Source: UMGS1649 sp045652705
GTDB taxonomy: Bacteria > Bacillota > Clostridia > TANB77 > CAG-465
Assembly: GCA_045652705.1 (NCBI GenBank)
Contig: JAZRUV010000024.1
Location: forward strand, 1-37,967
DNA length: 37,967 nt
Direction: 5' to 3'
The position numbers were made by a program, and so were the translations under genes. Shown here piece after piece: positions 8,451 through 15,811 of the stretch (its first letter is position 1; every line of letters starts with the position of its first letter). The notes beneath the pieces were generated by a model, which saw only the letters and a list, made by a program, of their open reading frames with translations, made no database searches and was not told where the DNA came from.

Positions 8451-9188
8451 ATGAAAACAGTAATAGTAACAGGTGGTTCTAGAGGTATTGGTAAAGCAAT
8501 TGTTTATGCATTTGCTAATGCTGGATATAATGTTATATTAAACTATAATCAATCTGAACAATCTGCTAAAAATATAGTTGAAGATCTAAAAGAATGTAAA
8601 GGCGTTGTTGAAATGTTTAAAGCAGACGTTTCAAGGCGCAATGAAGTAGATGCAATGATTGAATATGTAAACAAAGAATTTGGCGGTATAGACGTTGTTG
8701 TCAATAACGCCGGAATATCTCACGTAGGCCTTTTTGATGAAATAACAGAAGAAGAATTTAGAAAGGTAATGGATGTTAATTTAATGGGTGTATTTAACGT
8801 AACTCAATCAGCATTAAAAGAATGTATGTTATCTAAAAAAGAAGGAGTAATAATTAACATTTCGTCTATTTGGGGTATTTCTGGAGCTTCTTGTGAAGTT
8901 GCATATTCTGCCTCTAAAGCAGGAGTTATAGGTCTTACTAAGGGACTTGCTAAGGAACTGGCGCCTAGTAATATTACAGTAAATGCAATAGCTCCTGGAG
9001 CAATTGCAACAGATATGATATACAAAGAATATTCAGAACAAGAAATAACGCAAATAGAAAAAGATATACCGATGGGAAGATTAGGAACACCTGTTGAGAT
9101 TGCAAATCTAACATTGTATTTAGCATCGGATAATGCTAGGTACATTACAGGACAAGTAATAAGTCCAAATGGTGGTATGGTTATATAA
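8451..9188 (+). CDS. fabG: 3-oxoacyl-ACP reductase-like short-chain dehydrogenase
   Basis: A 245-residue classical SDR, the length of FabG. It shows the nucleotide-binding TGGSRGIGKA near residue 6, NNAG, the catalytic S (NISSIWG), Y-x-x-x-K (YSASKAG) and the C-terminal GQVISPNGGMVI typical of FabG-like reductases. The expected reaction is NADPH-dependent reduction of beta-ketoacyl-ACP in fatty acid synthesis. It is not in a fab cluster here, so it may be a paralogue with another substrate. GGAGG lies just before ATG 8451. A hairpin at 9228-9256 follows. Confidence 0.8.
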   Translation: MKTVIVTGGSRGIGKAIVYAFANAGYNVILNYNQSEQSAKNIVEDLKECKGVVEMFKADVSRRNEVDAMIEYVNKEFGGIDVVVNNAGISHVGLFDEITEEEFRKVMDVNLMGVFNVTQSALKECMLSKKEGVIINISSIWGISGASCEVAYSASKAGVIGLTKGLAKELAPSNITVNAIAPGAIATDMIYKEYSEQEITQIEKDIPMGRLGTPVEIANLTLYLASDNARYITGQVISPNGGMVI

Positions 9189-9227
9189 CTATCAAAAGTA
9201 AGTGTTAATATTATCTTTGTTTAATAA

Positions 9228-9256
9228 ATAAGGCGGACTGAAAATATCCGCCTTAT
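9228..9256 (+). terminator. Hairpin terminator after fabG-like gene
   Basis: A 10-bp stem (9228-9237 with 9247-9256) with a 9-base loop and no strong T-run. It lies between the fabG stop and the tRNA promoter. Confidence 0.5.
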
Positions 9257-9284
9257 GAAAAAACAACAAAGTTGAATTTTTTGC

Positions 9285-9313
9285 TTGACATTTACACAAA
9301 ATTGTAGTATAGT
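9285..9313 (+). promoter_or_regulatory. Promoter of tRNA-Met
   Basis: TTGACA (9285-9290), exactly 17 bases, TATAGT (9308-9313), 12 bases before the mature tRNA 5' end. Confidence 0.8.
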
Positions 9314-9325
9314 TATAATGTTCAT

Positions 9326-9402
9326 GGCGGCGTAGCTTAGTTGGCTAGAGCGTACGGTTCATACCCGTAAGGTCATTGGTTCGATTCCAATCGCCGCTAC
9401 CA
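9326..9402 (+). tRNA. tRNA-Met (CAT), elongator
   Basis: A complete 77-base cloverleaf with encoded CCA. The acceptor GGCGGCG pairs with CGCCGCT (a G1-U72 wobble, also seen in the Bacillus elongator tRNA-Met). The anticodon arm is TACGG/CCGTA with CAT, and the T arm ATTGG/CCAAT. The anticodon stem lacks the three G-C pairs of initiators and position 1 pairs, so this is the elongator form, distinct from the tRNA-fMet at 20008-20083. Confidence 0.95.
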
Positions 9403-9407
9403 AACTA

Positions 9408-9433
9408 ACCACACATAAGTGTGGTGTTTTTTT
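9408..9433 (+). terminator. Terminator of tRNA-Met
   Basis: A 7-bp stem ACCACAC/GTGTGGT (9408-9414, 9419-9425), a four-base loop and seven Ts, starting five bases after the CCA. Confidence 0.85.
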
Positions 9434-9468
9434 ATTTAGACGTTTTTGATCTGAAATACACAAAAATG

Positions 9469-9497
9469 TTGAATATAACATAGTCGAGTGATATAAT
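9469..9497 (+). promoter_or_regulatory. Promoter of the LCP gene
   Basis: TTGAAT (9469-9474), a 17-base spacer and TATAAT (9492-9497), 24 bases before the start codon. Confidence 0.7.
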
Positions 9498-9521
9498 TTA
9501 AAACTGAAAGGTGGAAATGAT

Positions 9522-11477
9522 ATGGAAGGTAGAAAAACAAGACGAGAACAAAGACAAAACGAGCAAGTAAAGAATGTTAAAAAGGGAAGCAACAGTAATA
9601 TTATTGGAATTATAAGTAAGTTAGCAATGATTTTGCTTACTGTGGTATTAACAGGTGTTTTTGGAATAGTAATTTATTTAAAGGTGCTGCCAAATAAATA
9701 TTTAATACCATTATGTGCATTATTACTAGTTATCTCAGCAGGAGGAATATTCTTAACGTTTAGAAAGAAAACTTCAAATAAGATAAAAGTAGTGCTATCT
9801 ATAGTTGGAATAATACTTGTTGGAGTATTTTCATTTATAGGGTTAAAACTTATGAAGACTCTAGATTTCTTAGACGATATGACAACTGAAACTGTAAATG
9901 CTAAAACATACTCGGTTTTAGTTATAAAAGAGAGCGAGTATACAAAGTTAGAAGATATTCAATATAAAATGCTACTATATTATGATACGGAGTTAAACCA
10001 AAATCAAAATGCAATAGATAAGTTGACAAATGCAATGACTGTTGTTGCAGAGAAAACAGATGATGTTCATGAATTGGCAAACAAATTGCTAGAAAAACAA
10101 GTGGATGCTATTTTAATTGAAGATTCATATTATGCAATAATAGAAGAAGAAATAGAAGATTTTAAAGAAAAGACAAAAGTTATTTATACATTCGCTTTAG
10201 AAGATGCCATACAAACTATTGCTAAAGATGTTAGTGTAACTGACGAGCCATTTGTTGTATATGTAAGTGGAATAGATTCATATGGAAAAATAAGTTCTGT
10301 TGCAAGAAGTGACGTTAATATGTTAGCAGTAATAAACCCTAAGACAGGACAAATCCTTCTTGTAAATACACCAAGAGATTACTATGTTAAACTTCATGGT
10401 ACATCAGGATACAGGGATAAATTAACACATGCAGGTATCTATGGTATAGATATGTCAGTTAAAACAATGGAAGATTTATATGATGTGGATATCAATTATT
10501 ATGTAAGAGTTAATTTCACATCTTTAATAAAGATAATAGATGCTATTGGTGGCGTAAATGTGTATTCTGAGTATAATTTTACTTCAAGGATTGGAAAATA
10601 CAAATTTAAAAAGGGTTATAACCAAATGAGCGGTAAGCAAGCATTAGGATTTGCAAGAGAAAGATATTCATTTGCCGATGGAGATAGAATGAGAGGACAA
10701 AATCAACAAGCAGTTATAGACGCTATGGTTAAAAAGGTATGTTCATCAAAAACTATACTTACAAGATTTGATGCATTGTTAGATTCACTTAAAGGCAGTT
10801 TCCAAACAAACATGGAATATACTAAAATGTTAGATTTGGTAAGAATGCAAATTGCTGAAGGAATAGAGTGGAACATAACATCTATTAGTGTAGATGGTGC
10901 TGGTTCTAGAGAGAGGACATATTCAATGGGTAAAACAAGACTTTCTGTTTTAATACCATATGCAGGTTCTATAAATAAAGCAGAGTCTATGATAAAATCT
11001 GTTCTTGATGGAGAAATGTTAGAGCAAGGCAATATAGACTTGTCTGCATATAATGACCGCTTAGTAGTATCAAGAGGCATATATGAAGAGGAAGAAGAAA
11101 AACCAAAAGAAGAGCCAGAACAACAACCAGAGACTGGAGATAATGTAGTTGATGAAACTCCACCTGTAGACAACGAAAACAACGAAAACAATGAAAATAC
11201 AGGCGATGGCAATCAAAGCGGAGAAAATACAGGAGACAATACTACACCGGGAGGTTCAGAGAATATTCCGGGTAGAAATGAATCAGACAATGGAAATTCT
11301 GATGGTGGAAGCTCAGAGGGTAACACTCAAGACAAACCAGGGGAGAATACAGGAGAAGTTGAACAACCTGAAAATAATAATAGCAATAATAATGCAGGCG
11401 GAAACAACGAAAATAGCGGTGTAGAGAATAATACTCAAGAGAGTGCTCCAACAGACAATACTGAAAAAGAAGAATAA
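9522..11477 (+). CDS. LytR-CpsA-Psr (LCP) family cell-wall polymer ligase, CpsA/Wzg type
   Basis: A 651-residue membrane protein. LCP enzymes transfer undecaprenyl-linked glycopolymers (wall teichoic acid, capsule) to peptidoglycan outside the cell. A basic N terminus is followed by three membrane segments (about 24-48, 53-73, 84-106). Next comes an extracytoplasmic accessory domain (about 120-245), then the LCP catalytic domain with RSDVNMLAVINPKTGQILL, NTPRDYYVKL and the conserved arginines of GFARERYSFADGDRMRGQ. Three membrane helices plus accessory domain match CpsA/Wzg rather than short LytR/TagU proteins. The C-terminal 120 residues are a low-complexity Asn/Glu/Gly/Pro tail, probably spanning the wall. 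AAGGTGG precedes the start. It is monocistronic between its own promoter and a terminator. Confidence 0.9.
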   Translation: MEGRKTRREQRQNEQVKNVKKGSNSNIIGIISKLAMILLTVVLTGVFGIVIYLKVLPNKYLIPLCALLLVISAGGIFLTFRKKTSNKIKVVLSIVGIILVGVFSFIGLKLMKTLDFLDDMTTETVNAKTYSVLVIKESEYTKLEDIQYKMLLYYDTELNQNQNAIDKLTNAMTVVAEKTDDVHELANKLLEKQVDAILIEDSYYAIIEEEIEDFKEKTKVIYTFALEDAIQTIAKDVSVTDEPFVVYVSGIDSYGKISSVARSDVNMLAVINPKTGQILLVNTPRDYYVKLHGTSGYRDKLTHAGIYGIDMSVKTMEDLYDVDINYYVRVNFTSLIKIIDAIGGVNVYSEYNFTSRIGKYKFKKGYNQMSGKQALGFARERYSFADGDRMRGQNQQAVIDAMVKKVCSSKTILTRFDALLDSLKGSFQTNMEYTKMLDLVRMQIAEGIEWNITSISVDGAGSRERTYSMGKTRLSVLIPYAGSINKAESMIKSVLDGEMLEQGNIDLSAYNDRLVVSRGIYEEEEEKPKEEPEQQPETGDNVVDETPPVDNENNENNENTGDGNQSGENTGDNTTPGGSENIPGRNESDNGNSDGGSSEGNTQDKPGENTGEVEQPENNNSNNNAGGNNENSGVENNTQESAPTDNTEKEE

Positions 11478-11481
11478 AAAT

Positions 11482-11516
11482 AAAATGTCTAGCTTTTAAA
11501 TAAGCTAGACATTTTT
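11482..11516 (+). terminator. Terminator after LCP gene
   Basis: A 14-bp stem (11482-11495 with 11502-11515), a six-base loop and a TTTTT run built into the right arm. Confidence 0.85.
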
Positions 11517-11796
11517 GCGTGTTTGGGTATCAACGGTTATATTACAATCTGCGTATAGGAAGACATAATGTGGAGGTAGAATTAATAATTAAAAGCCGGA
11601 CTTTTGCAATTGACATTTGCAGAGGTACATGATAGAATTTTTGCCATAGTGAATAATATGTTATTATCGGCATAAATTTATGTGATAAAAACAATGTTTG
11701 ATAAAAACATTATTACATATTAAACCTTAAATTTTCGCGTATCAACATTACCGCATCTTTTTATGCTAATTGAAATTTTTTATGGAGGTAAATATG
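11517..11796 (+). promoter_or_regulatory. Intergenic leader with promoter of the phosphoesterase gene
   Basis: A 280-base gap without a gene. A good promoter is present: TTGACA (11610-11615), 17 bases, TAGAAT (11633-11638), which would give a leader of about 150 bases. The leader contains two near-copies of TTGATAAAAACA-like sequence around 11681-11712 and no recognised riboswitch. The unused GGAGG at 11572-11576 leads to no open frame. Confidence 0.6.
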
Positions 11797-13878
11797 ATGG
11801 GAACAACGAAAAGAAGTAAAAACAAGCTTAATACACCAATAAGTACTATTAAAGTGAAAAATGAAAAATTAGTGGAACTTTTAAAAGCACGGCAGTACAC
11901 AAGATGTGAACTTACTAACATGGGAGTAACTGACTATCAGATACATAGGCTTGCAAACAACTATAAGTTAGAGTACCAATACGACCCTATACAAAAAGCC
12001 TTTGTATACTATATTATAGAAAAGGGGCACGACCCGTTTTTCTTTCTTCCTGATAATGGTGAAGAAAAACTCAAGATGGCAAAGATGGCGGATTTGCATA
12101 TAGGTAGTACGGAAACTGACGAGAAAGAACTTATTAATCTGTTGAGCTATCTTTGGGAGGAAGGATATAGAATTATTTCGATGTCTGGAGACCTAATAGA
12201 TGGATGTGGTGTGTATAGAGGGCAAACAGAAAATTTGACATATGCAACCATAGATAGGCAAGTTGATGTTGCAGTGTCAATTCTTTCAATGTTTGATTTT
12301 CTGTATATTACCAACAAAGGGAACCATGATGCTTCATCGACAAAAAATGGTGGTGCGGACGCAATAACGTTAGTTCAGGAAAAGATGGCAAACAGGGGTA
12401 AAAAGTTCGTATATCTTAAGAGTTATTGTGGATATATTATTTACAAGAATACTGCTATTCAACTTCTTCATATGGATGGCGGAAACAGTATGCAGTCAGA
12501 CACTTATGGCAATCAGAAGGTTGTTAATGCAATGAACAAAACGTCTTCTAATAAAGGGGTTACAAATGTAAACTGTATTGAGGTGTTTGGAAATAAAATT
12601 CCTGTAATCAACCTTATAACTGGACATTATCATACGCTTGGCAAGTTTATGTACGGAAGTATTGTTGTTGAATCACCGCTTACAACCCAGCATACTACTG
12701 ATTTGATAAACCGTAGGGGTATTCGCTCCAAGACGGGTGCAAGAGTATCAGAAATGGAAATCAAAGATGGTAAGTGCGTAAGCGAAAAAGGTGCAATTAT
12801 TTTTGGTAGAGATGTCTATGAAATGTATTCTGTCGGACATGCTCCTAATTTATCAACATATACTGAGGAACCAAAATCTACCAACAAAACAAATGGTAAG
12901 AAGAAGATTTCCAAAACCAAAACTGAAATTGACAACGAAAAGCTTAATAAAGTTTTAAGAAACCTTATTAAACTGGGTTTTGTTGGTAAAGATGAACTTA
13001 CAGATGCGGAAATTGAATATATCCGACAGACATACTTCTATAATGTATATCGTAACGGAAAAGATGGAACGATAGTATATCAACAAGATAATGATGAACA
13101 TACCATCATTTATGCGCCTGCAGAACAGAAGGGCGTTGTAAGATATTTGGAAATTTCAAATCTGTTTGTTGGTTCAAAGTTCTTTAGTGAGAAAGCTTTT
13201 AGAGAGATACTCAACAGAACAAGAGATGCGGGCGTAAAGTTTGTGCACATAGGCGGCAATGCTGTTTGGGGAATACCAAGTAAGGTAAATGCAGCTAATA
13301 CCGAACTCTTTAATGGAAGGGACCAAGTCAGAAAGTTGGTAGAAATTTTATCTGACTATCCGGAATTTCATTATTACTCAATCGATGGAGTTTGCGAAAA
13401 TACATTTATTAGAAGTGGAAAAGAAGATGTGAGATTTAATCCAATGAAATATGCCGAATTGTTGCTAAGGGAAAGAAATATTAAATTTACTGCAATAAAT
13501 GACAGTAAGTGTGATTTCTTAATTTACGGTATAATTTTTAGAATGGATTGTAGCAGTGAGGAAAGATTGAAAAACTGGTATACTAGAGACTATGGAATGG
13601 TTAAATCATTAAGAGAACTTATGGCAAAAGCGGGAAGAATTGTTAAGGTAAATGGAAAAGAGTATGGAATTGGTGCTATTTTCTATGGGCATGTTCCAAC
13701 AACAATTGAGACGTTTTCGGGTGGCATGTATGTTACATCCACGGCTGGACCTACAATTGATATTGACAACAAGAGTTCGCTTATAAAGAGTAACCCAGAA
13801 GGTGCAATTGTAAATGCACTTGTAAACCGCGGAGAAATTTTGAAATTTGAAAGAGAGATAATTGCTCCTATAGTATGA
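11797..13878 (+). CDS. Tandem metallophosphoesterase: active N-terminal domain, degenerate C-terminal copy
   Basis: A 693-residue protein. GGAGG at 11784-11788 favours ATG 11797 (8-base spacing); ATG 11794 is an alternative. Residues 1-70 look like a small helix-turn-helix-type domain (CELTNMGVTDYQIHRLANNY). A calcineurin-like metallophosphoesterase domain follows with every ligand motif: D99-L-H101, G-D132, G-N176-H177-D178, H225 and G-H277-Y-H279. After a Lys/Thr-rich linker (about 360-385) the fold appears to repeat with the same spacing, but the ligands are replaced (N455, F457, N488, V532-C533-E534, R582, H632, P634). The second half is therefore probably a catalytically dead structural or regulatory copy. 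Substrate unknown; phosphodiester or nucleic-acid hydrolysis is typical of the family. No signal peptide. It is monocistronic and next to an element-bearing tRNA gene, so it may itself have arrived by transfer. Confidence 0.82.
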   Translation: MGTTKRSKNKLNTPISTIKVKNEKLVELLKARQYTRCELTNMGVTDYQIHRLANNYKLEYQYDPIQKAFVYYIIEKGHDPFFFLPDNGEEKLKMAKMADLHIGSTETDEKELINLLSYLWEEGYRIISMSGDLIDGCGVYRGQTENLTYATIDRQVDVAVSILSMFDFLYITNKGNHDASSTKNGGADAITLVQEKMANRGKKFVYLKSYCGYIIYKNTAIQLLHMDGGNSMQSDTYGNQKVVNAMNKTSSNKGVTNVNCIEVFGNKIPVINLITGHYHTLGKFMYGSIVVESPLTTQHTTDLINRRGIRSKTGARVSEMEIKDGKCVSEKGAIIFGRDVYEMYSVGHAPNLSTYTEEPKSTNKTNGKKKISKTKTEIDNEKLNKVLRNLIKLGFVGKDELTDAEIEYIRQTYFYNVYRNGKDGTIVYQQDNDEHTIIYAPAEQKGVVRYLEISNLFVGSKFFSEKAFREILNRTRDAGVKFVHIGGNAVWGIPSKVNAANTELFNGRDQVRKLVEILSDYPEFHYYSIDGVCENTFIRSGKEDVRFNPMKYAELLLRERNIKFTAINDSKCDFLIYGIIFRMDCSSEERLKNWYTRDYGMVKSLRELMAKAGRIVKVNGKEYGIGAIFYGHVPTTIETFSGGMYVTSTAGPTIDIDNKSSLIKSNPEGAIVNALVNRGEILKFEREIIAPIV

Positions 13879-13885
13879 ATAAAAG

Positions 13886-13925
13886 AATCTGACTACTTAA
13901 AAGTTTAAGTGGTCAGATTATTTTT
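13886..13925 (+). terminator. Terminator after the phosphoesterase gene
   Basis: A 16-bp stem (13886-13901 with 13904-13919, one mismatch) followed by ATTTTTATT. Confidence 0.85.
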
Positions 13926-13956
13926 ATTGAGTAAGTTTTGTCAAAATATAAAAAAG

Positions 13957-13978
13957 ACCAAACCTTTTAAGGTTTGGT
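13957..13978 (-). terminator. Original terminator of tRNA-fMet, now stranded
   Basis: A 10-bp stem ACCAAACCTT/AAGGTTTGGT followed on the minus strand by a T-rich run. It lies five bases beyond the displaced tRNA 3' half and is a near-copy of the terminator now serving the intact tRNA at 19981-20002. Confidence 0.75.
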
Positions 13979-13983
13979 AATTA

Positions 13984-14028
13984 TGGTTGCGGGGACAGGA
14001 CTTGAACCTGTGACCTTCGGGTTATGAG
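13984..14028 (-). pseudogene. Displaced 3' half of tRNA-fMet
   Basis: On the minus strand this 45-base piece runs from the anticodon loop (CTCATAACCCGA) through the variable loop and T arm (ACAGG/CCTGT) and acceptor strand CCCCGCA to ACCA. The 5' half is absent; on the right is element sequence. Joining it to the tRNA 5' half at 20053-20083 gives a 76-base initiator tRNA with a fully paired acceptor below the C1-A72 mismatch. It is the pre-integration 3' half left at the far end of the inserted element. Confidence 0.85.
14012..14028. repeat. attL core (17-bp direct repeat)
   Basis: GACCTTCGGGTTATGAG, identical to 20036-20052. It covers the anticodon loop and the 3' side of the anticodon stem of tRNA-fMet, a common crossover zone for tyrosine recombinases. 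Confidence 0.9.
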
Positions 14029-14146
14029 TGTGTTACAGTTGTTTTTACAATATATCTTAATGTATTTCAAAGCATTGCAAATTCTACAAAAACTAATATT
14101 TGGTTGTCTTAATTTGTTTTGAAATATTGTAAGGTTTTAAAATTTT

Positions 14147-14163
14147 CGTCGCTTTTCCGTCGC
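14147..14163. repeat. Left copy of 17-bp CGTCGC repeat, candidate integrase arm site
   Basis: CGTCGCTTTTCCGTCGC, itself two CGTCGC units 11 bases apart. It is identical to 19941-19957 near the other end. Matched repeats just inside both att cores are what the N-terminal arm-binding domain of Tn916/lambda-type integrases recognises. Confidence 0.65.
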
Positions 14164-14304
14164 CTAAAATTATTACAAATAAATGTGTAGACTTTTCGAT
14201 ACAGTAATACTATAAACCATATATATAATAAATAATATATATAATAAATATATATATAATATACAAATAATTATATTTTGATTATACTTCCTAAAAGTAA
14301 TGTT

Positions 14305-14384
14305 AAAAGCCATTTTTTGAAAGTTGTTTTATTAAGGAGTGAAATTACTTGCCTTAACATTTTTAACTTCAAAAAATAGCCTTT
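14305..14384. repeat. Long imperfect inverted repeat (about 33-base arms)
   Basis: Arms 14305-14337 and 14352-14384 are inverted copies with a few mismatches, around a 14-base centre that is itself partly palindromic. The right arm ends 13 bases from the stop of the 83-aa gene. It could be that operon's terminator, a replication hairpin, or both. Confidence 0.6.
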
Positions 14385-14397
14385 GACAATGTTTTTA

Positions 14398-14649
14398 TTA
14401 TCTCATATTACCAATTAAAACTGGACAAGATAGTATACGAGTTATTATATGTCTTTGTGAAAAACTAATACGCCACGTACCACCACAAAGTTGACCTTTA
14501 ACGTAAAATTTTTCGTTTGGTTCACCCGCTATCTTTAATATTCTTTTGTATGACTGATATCTATTTGCATATACGACAAAAGTTCTTTCAAAAAAGTCTA
14601 CTACAATTGTAATTTCTTGTTCTCGTATATCTGTTTTATAAAATTCCAT
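14398..14649 (-). CDS. Small element protein of unknown function (83 aa)
   Basis: Read leftward from ATG 14649 with a strong GGAGG about seven bases upstream. The 83-residue soluble protein has beta-rich segments (EITIVVDFFERTFVVYANRY, KFYVKGQLCGGTWRISFSQR) and ends LIGNMR. No catalytic motif or membrane segment. It resembles small conserved proteins that accompany replication genes on Firmicute mobile elements, but I cannot name the family. It is last in the leftward xis-rep operon and separated from the rep-like gene by 216 bases containing inverted repeats, so it may also have its own promoter. Confidence 0.7.
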   Translation of the reverse strand: MEFYKTDIREQEITIVVDFFERTFVVYANRYQSYKRILKIAGEPNEKFYVKGQLCGGTWRISFSQRHIITRILSCPVLIGNMR

Positions 14650-14680
14650 ATCTAACCTCCTATTTTAGTGTCTCTTTTTG

Positions 14681-14706
14681 ATATCAAATATAGTCAAATT
14701 TGATAT
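14681..14706. repeat. Inverted repeat upstream of the 83-aa gene
   Basis: Perfect 9-bp arms ATATCAAAT (14681-14689) and ATTTGATAT (14698-14706) separated by eight bases, in the 216-base gap 14650-14865. A candidate operator or Rep-binding site. A second imperfect inverted repeat occupies about 14780-14850 and may terminate the rep-like transcript. Confidence 0.5.
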
Positions 14707-14865
14707 TTCTAAAGGTGAATTTTAATAAAATGTTTTTTAGGGTGGTTCTTTTTGATACTACTAAATTGCGGAAATTGGCTATAATAGGGAAGGTAACATA
14801 ATATTGAAGTATATCATTTTTAGACATAATATTATATATTACCATACCCTATAGAAAAAATAATA

Positions 14866-15243
14866 CTATTTATTGTTAGAAGTATAAATAGTATAGTAAT
14901 TATCGTCTTGCCACTTACTAGAGAATTTAAATGTACTTGCTCTTTGACCGCCCCCGTTAGAAGCGTATCCCGTTTTTTCTATAAAACCGTGAGCAACTAA
15001 GTCTTTTATTCCTCTAGAATAAGTTGCGGGAGCAACATATTGACTGCCTAAACGTTTAGAGTATGTAAGTTCTTGGTTTCCCATAGACCATAATCTCATA
15101 TACAAATAAAGTCTTTGAGACGATGGGTGTAGGGCAGTCCAATTTTTGCTTGTTAGCATACTTTTGGTAAGTCTAATATGAGTTTCGGTTATACTTTTCC
15201 CTTCAAATTGTCTAAAGGGTGCAAATATTTTTTTTTTAGACAT
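14866..15243 (-). CDS. Winged-helix replication-initiator-like protein (125 aa)
   Basis: Leftward from ATG 15243, chosen because GGTGAG lies a few bases upstream; upstream TTG and GTG codons would overlap that site. The 125-residue protein contains SSQRLYLYMRLWSMGNQELT, then YSRGIKDLVAHGFIEKTGYA and TFKFSSKWQ. This is a winged helix-turn-helix pattern found in RepA/replication-initiator-like and regulatory proteins of clostridial plasmids, phages and integrative elements. Its place in an operon with an excisionase favours a role in replication or its control after excision. It lacks helicase or primase motifs, so it would need host or helper replication proteins. It overlaps the end of the 47-aa gene by eight bases. 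Confidence 0.65.
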   Translation of the reverse strand: MSKKKIFAPFRQFEGKSITETHIRLTKSMLTSKNWTALHPSSQRLYLYMRLWSMGNQELTYSKRLGSQYVAPATYSRGIKDLVAHGFIEKTGYASNGGGQRASTFKFSSKWQDDNYYTIYTSNNK

Positions 15244-15379
15244 AGAACTCACCAAATAATAGGTTGATTTTAATGATACTATGTTGTAAAATAATACTAG
15301 ATAGTTTTTGTAAATTATCTATAGGAAATAGAGAAGAGTCCGCAATTTTTCTACTATTTCCTTTTTTGTTTTTATTCAT
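15236..15379 (-). CDS. 47-aa element protein, unknown function
   Basis: A short leftward frame starting at ATG 15379 with GGAGG eight to twelve bases upstream, four bases after the xis-like stop and overlapping the next start codon by eight bases. This spacing and the strong ribosome binding site argue for a translated gene or a leader peptide that couples translation to the rep-like gene. The product is basic at its N terminus (MNKNKKGNSRKI) and hydrophobic later (SSIILQHSIIKINLLFGEFY). I recognise no family. Confidence 0.6.
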   Translation of the reverse strand: MNKNKKGNSRKIADSSLFPIDNLQKLSSIILQHSIIKINLLFGEFYV

Positions 15380-15382
15380 AAC

Positions 15383-15598
15383 TTACCTCCTTATATTTAG
15401 TTTTTTAATTCGAACTTCTTGTTCGGTCATATTGTATATTTCTTGGTTGTATACCCAATTATCTATTGCCTCTTTATTAAAGTTTAGTTTTGTACCAATT
15501 CTAAAGTATGGTATTTCACCTTTTCTTACTAAACTTCTAATGGTAGAAATAGAGCAAGACAAATAATCGGCAACTTCTTTAACAGTTAATATATCCAT
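15383..15598 (-). CDS. xis: Excisionase-family helix-turn-helix protein
   Basis: A 71-residue protein from ATG 15598, preceded by AAGGAG eight bases upstream. It is a single MerR-like winged helix-turn-helix of the excisionase/AlpA family: LTVKEVADYLSCSISTIRSL, then RKGEIPYFRIGTKLNF and KEAIDNWV. Such proteins bend attachment-site DNA to favour integrase-mediated excision and can also activate transcription (AlpA-like). Being divergent from the integrase and under the opposing promoter fits a system in which repression prevents excision. The gene name is by function; sequence alone does not separate Xis from AlpA. Confidence 0.8.
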   Translation of the reverse strand: MDILTVKEVADYLSCSISTIRSLVRKGEIPYFRIGTKLNFNKEAIDNWVYNQEIYNMTEQEVRIKKLNIRR

Positions 15599-15746
15599 TA
15601 TTTTCACTCCTTTCTTTTAGTTCTTTTTCGGCTTTTTTTAGCCAATATCTTTTGTTAATTGCTTTTACTTTTTCTTTGTTTTTCGAACGCCAATTTCTGT
15701 GATATTCGGCTTCTAAATTCTTAGCAATTTGTTCGATAGTATTCAT
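15579..15746 (-). CDS. 55-aa basic element protein
   Basis: First gene of the leftward operon, from ATG 15746 with GGAGG nearby (plus-strand CCTCC at 15754-15758). It is highly charged and helical (RNWRSKNKEKVKAINKRYWL, KKAEKELKE) and overlaps the xis-like gene by about 20 bases in another frame, so the two are coupled. Small Lys/Arg-rich proteins with an NKRYW-type motif are often found beside excisionase genes on Firmicute elements; the function is unknown. Confidence 0.65.
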   Translation of the reverse strand: MNTIEQIAKNLEAEYHRNWRSKNKEKVKAINKRYWLKKAEKELKERSENNGYINC

Positions 15747-15771
15747 AAATAACCCTCCTCTAATATATTGT

Positions 15772-15811
15772 AATTATTATTAACTCTATATTGACATTGT
15801 TAATAATAATT
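15772..15811. promoter_or_regulatory. Candidate operator: perfect 13-bp inverted repeat
   Basis: AATTATTATTAAC (15772-15784) and its inverse GTTAATAATAATT (15799-15811) flank a 14-base spacer holding the -35 box of the rightward promoter. It lies downstream of the leftward promoter, so one bound dimer or tetramer could affect both transcripts. Confidence 0.7.

Larger units (their letters stand above)
14029..14397. other. Non-coding left end of the element, candidate replication origin
   Basis: No gene is visible in 369 bases. It holds the arm-type repeat at 14147-14163, an almost pure A/T stretch with TATATAATA-type repeats at about 14217-14275, and a long imperfect inverted repeat at 14305-14384. 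Lying at the end of the rep-like operon, it is a reasonable place for an origin of the excised element; this is inference. Confidence 0.45.

Noticed and set aside
9314..9319. Perfect TATAAT before tRNA-Met
   Set aside because: It is 23 bases from the TTGACA, too far; TATAGT at 9308-9313 has the correct 17-base spacing.
10703..11212. Long open frame on the minus strand inside the LCP gene
   Set aside because: Antisense to a well-conserved gene and without a ribosome binding site; a by-product of the repetitive tail codons.
11570..11590. GTGGAGGTAG as the start of a small gene
   Set aside because: A ribosome-binding-like sequence but no start codon with an open frame after it.
11770..11796. 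TTG start for the phosphoesterase
   Set aside because: It would place the strong GGAGG (11784-11788) inside the coding sequence; ATG 11797 fits that site.
14217..14275. TATATAATA repeats resembling a CRISPR or tandem array
   Set aside because: Units are irregular, very short and without unique spacers; treated as an AT-rich tract.
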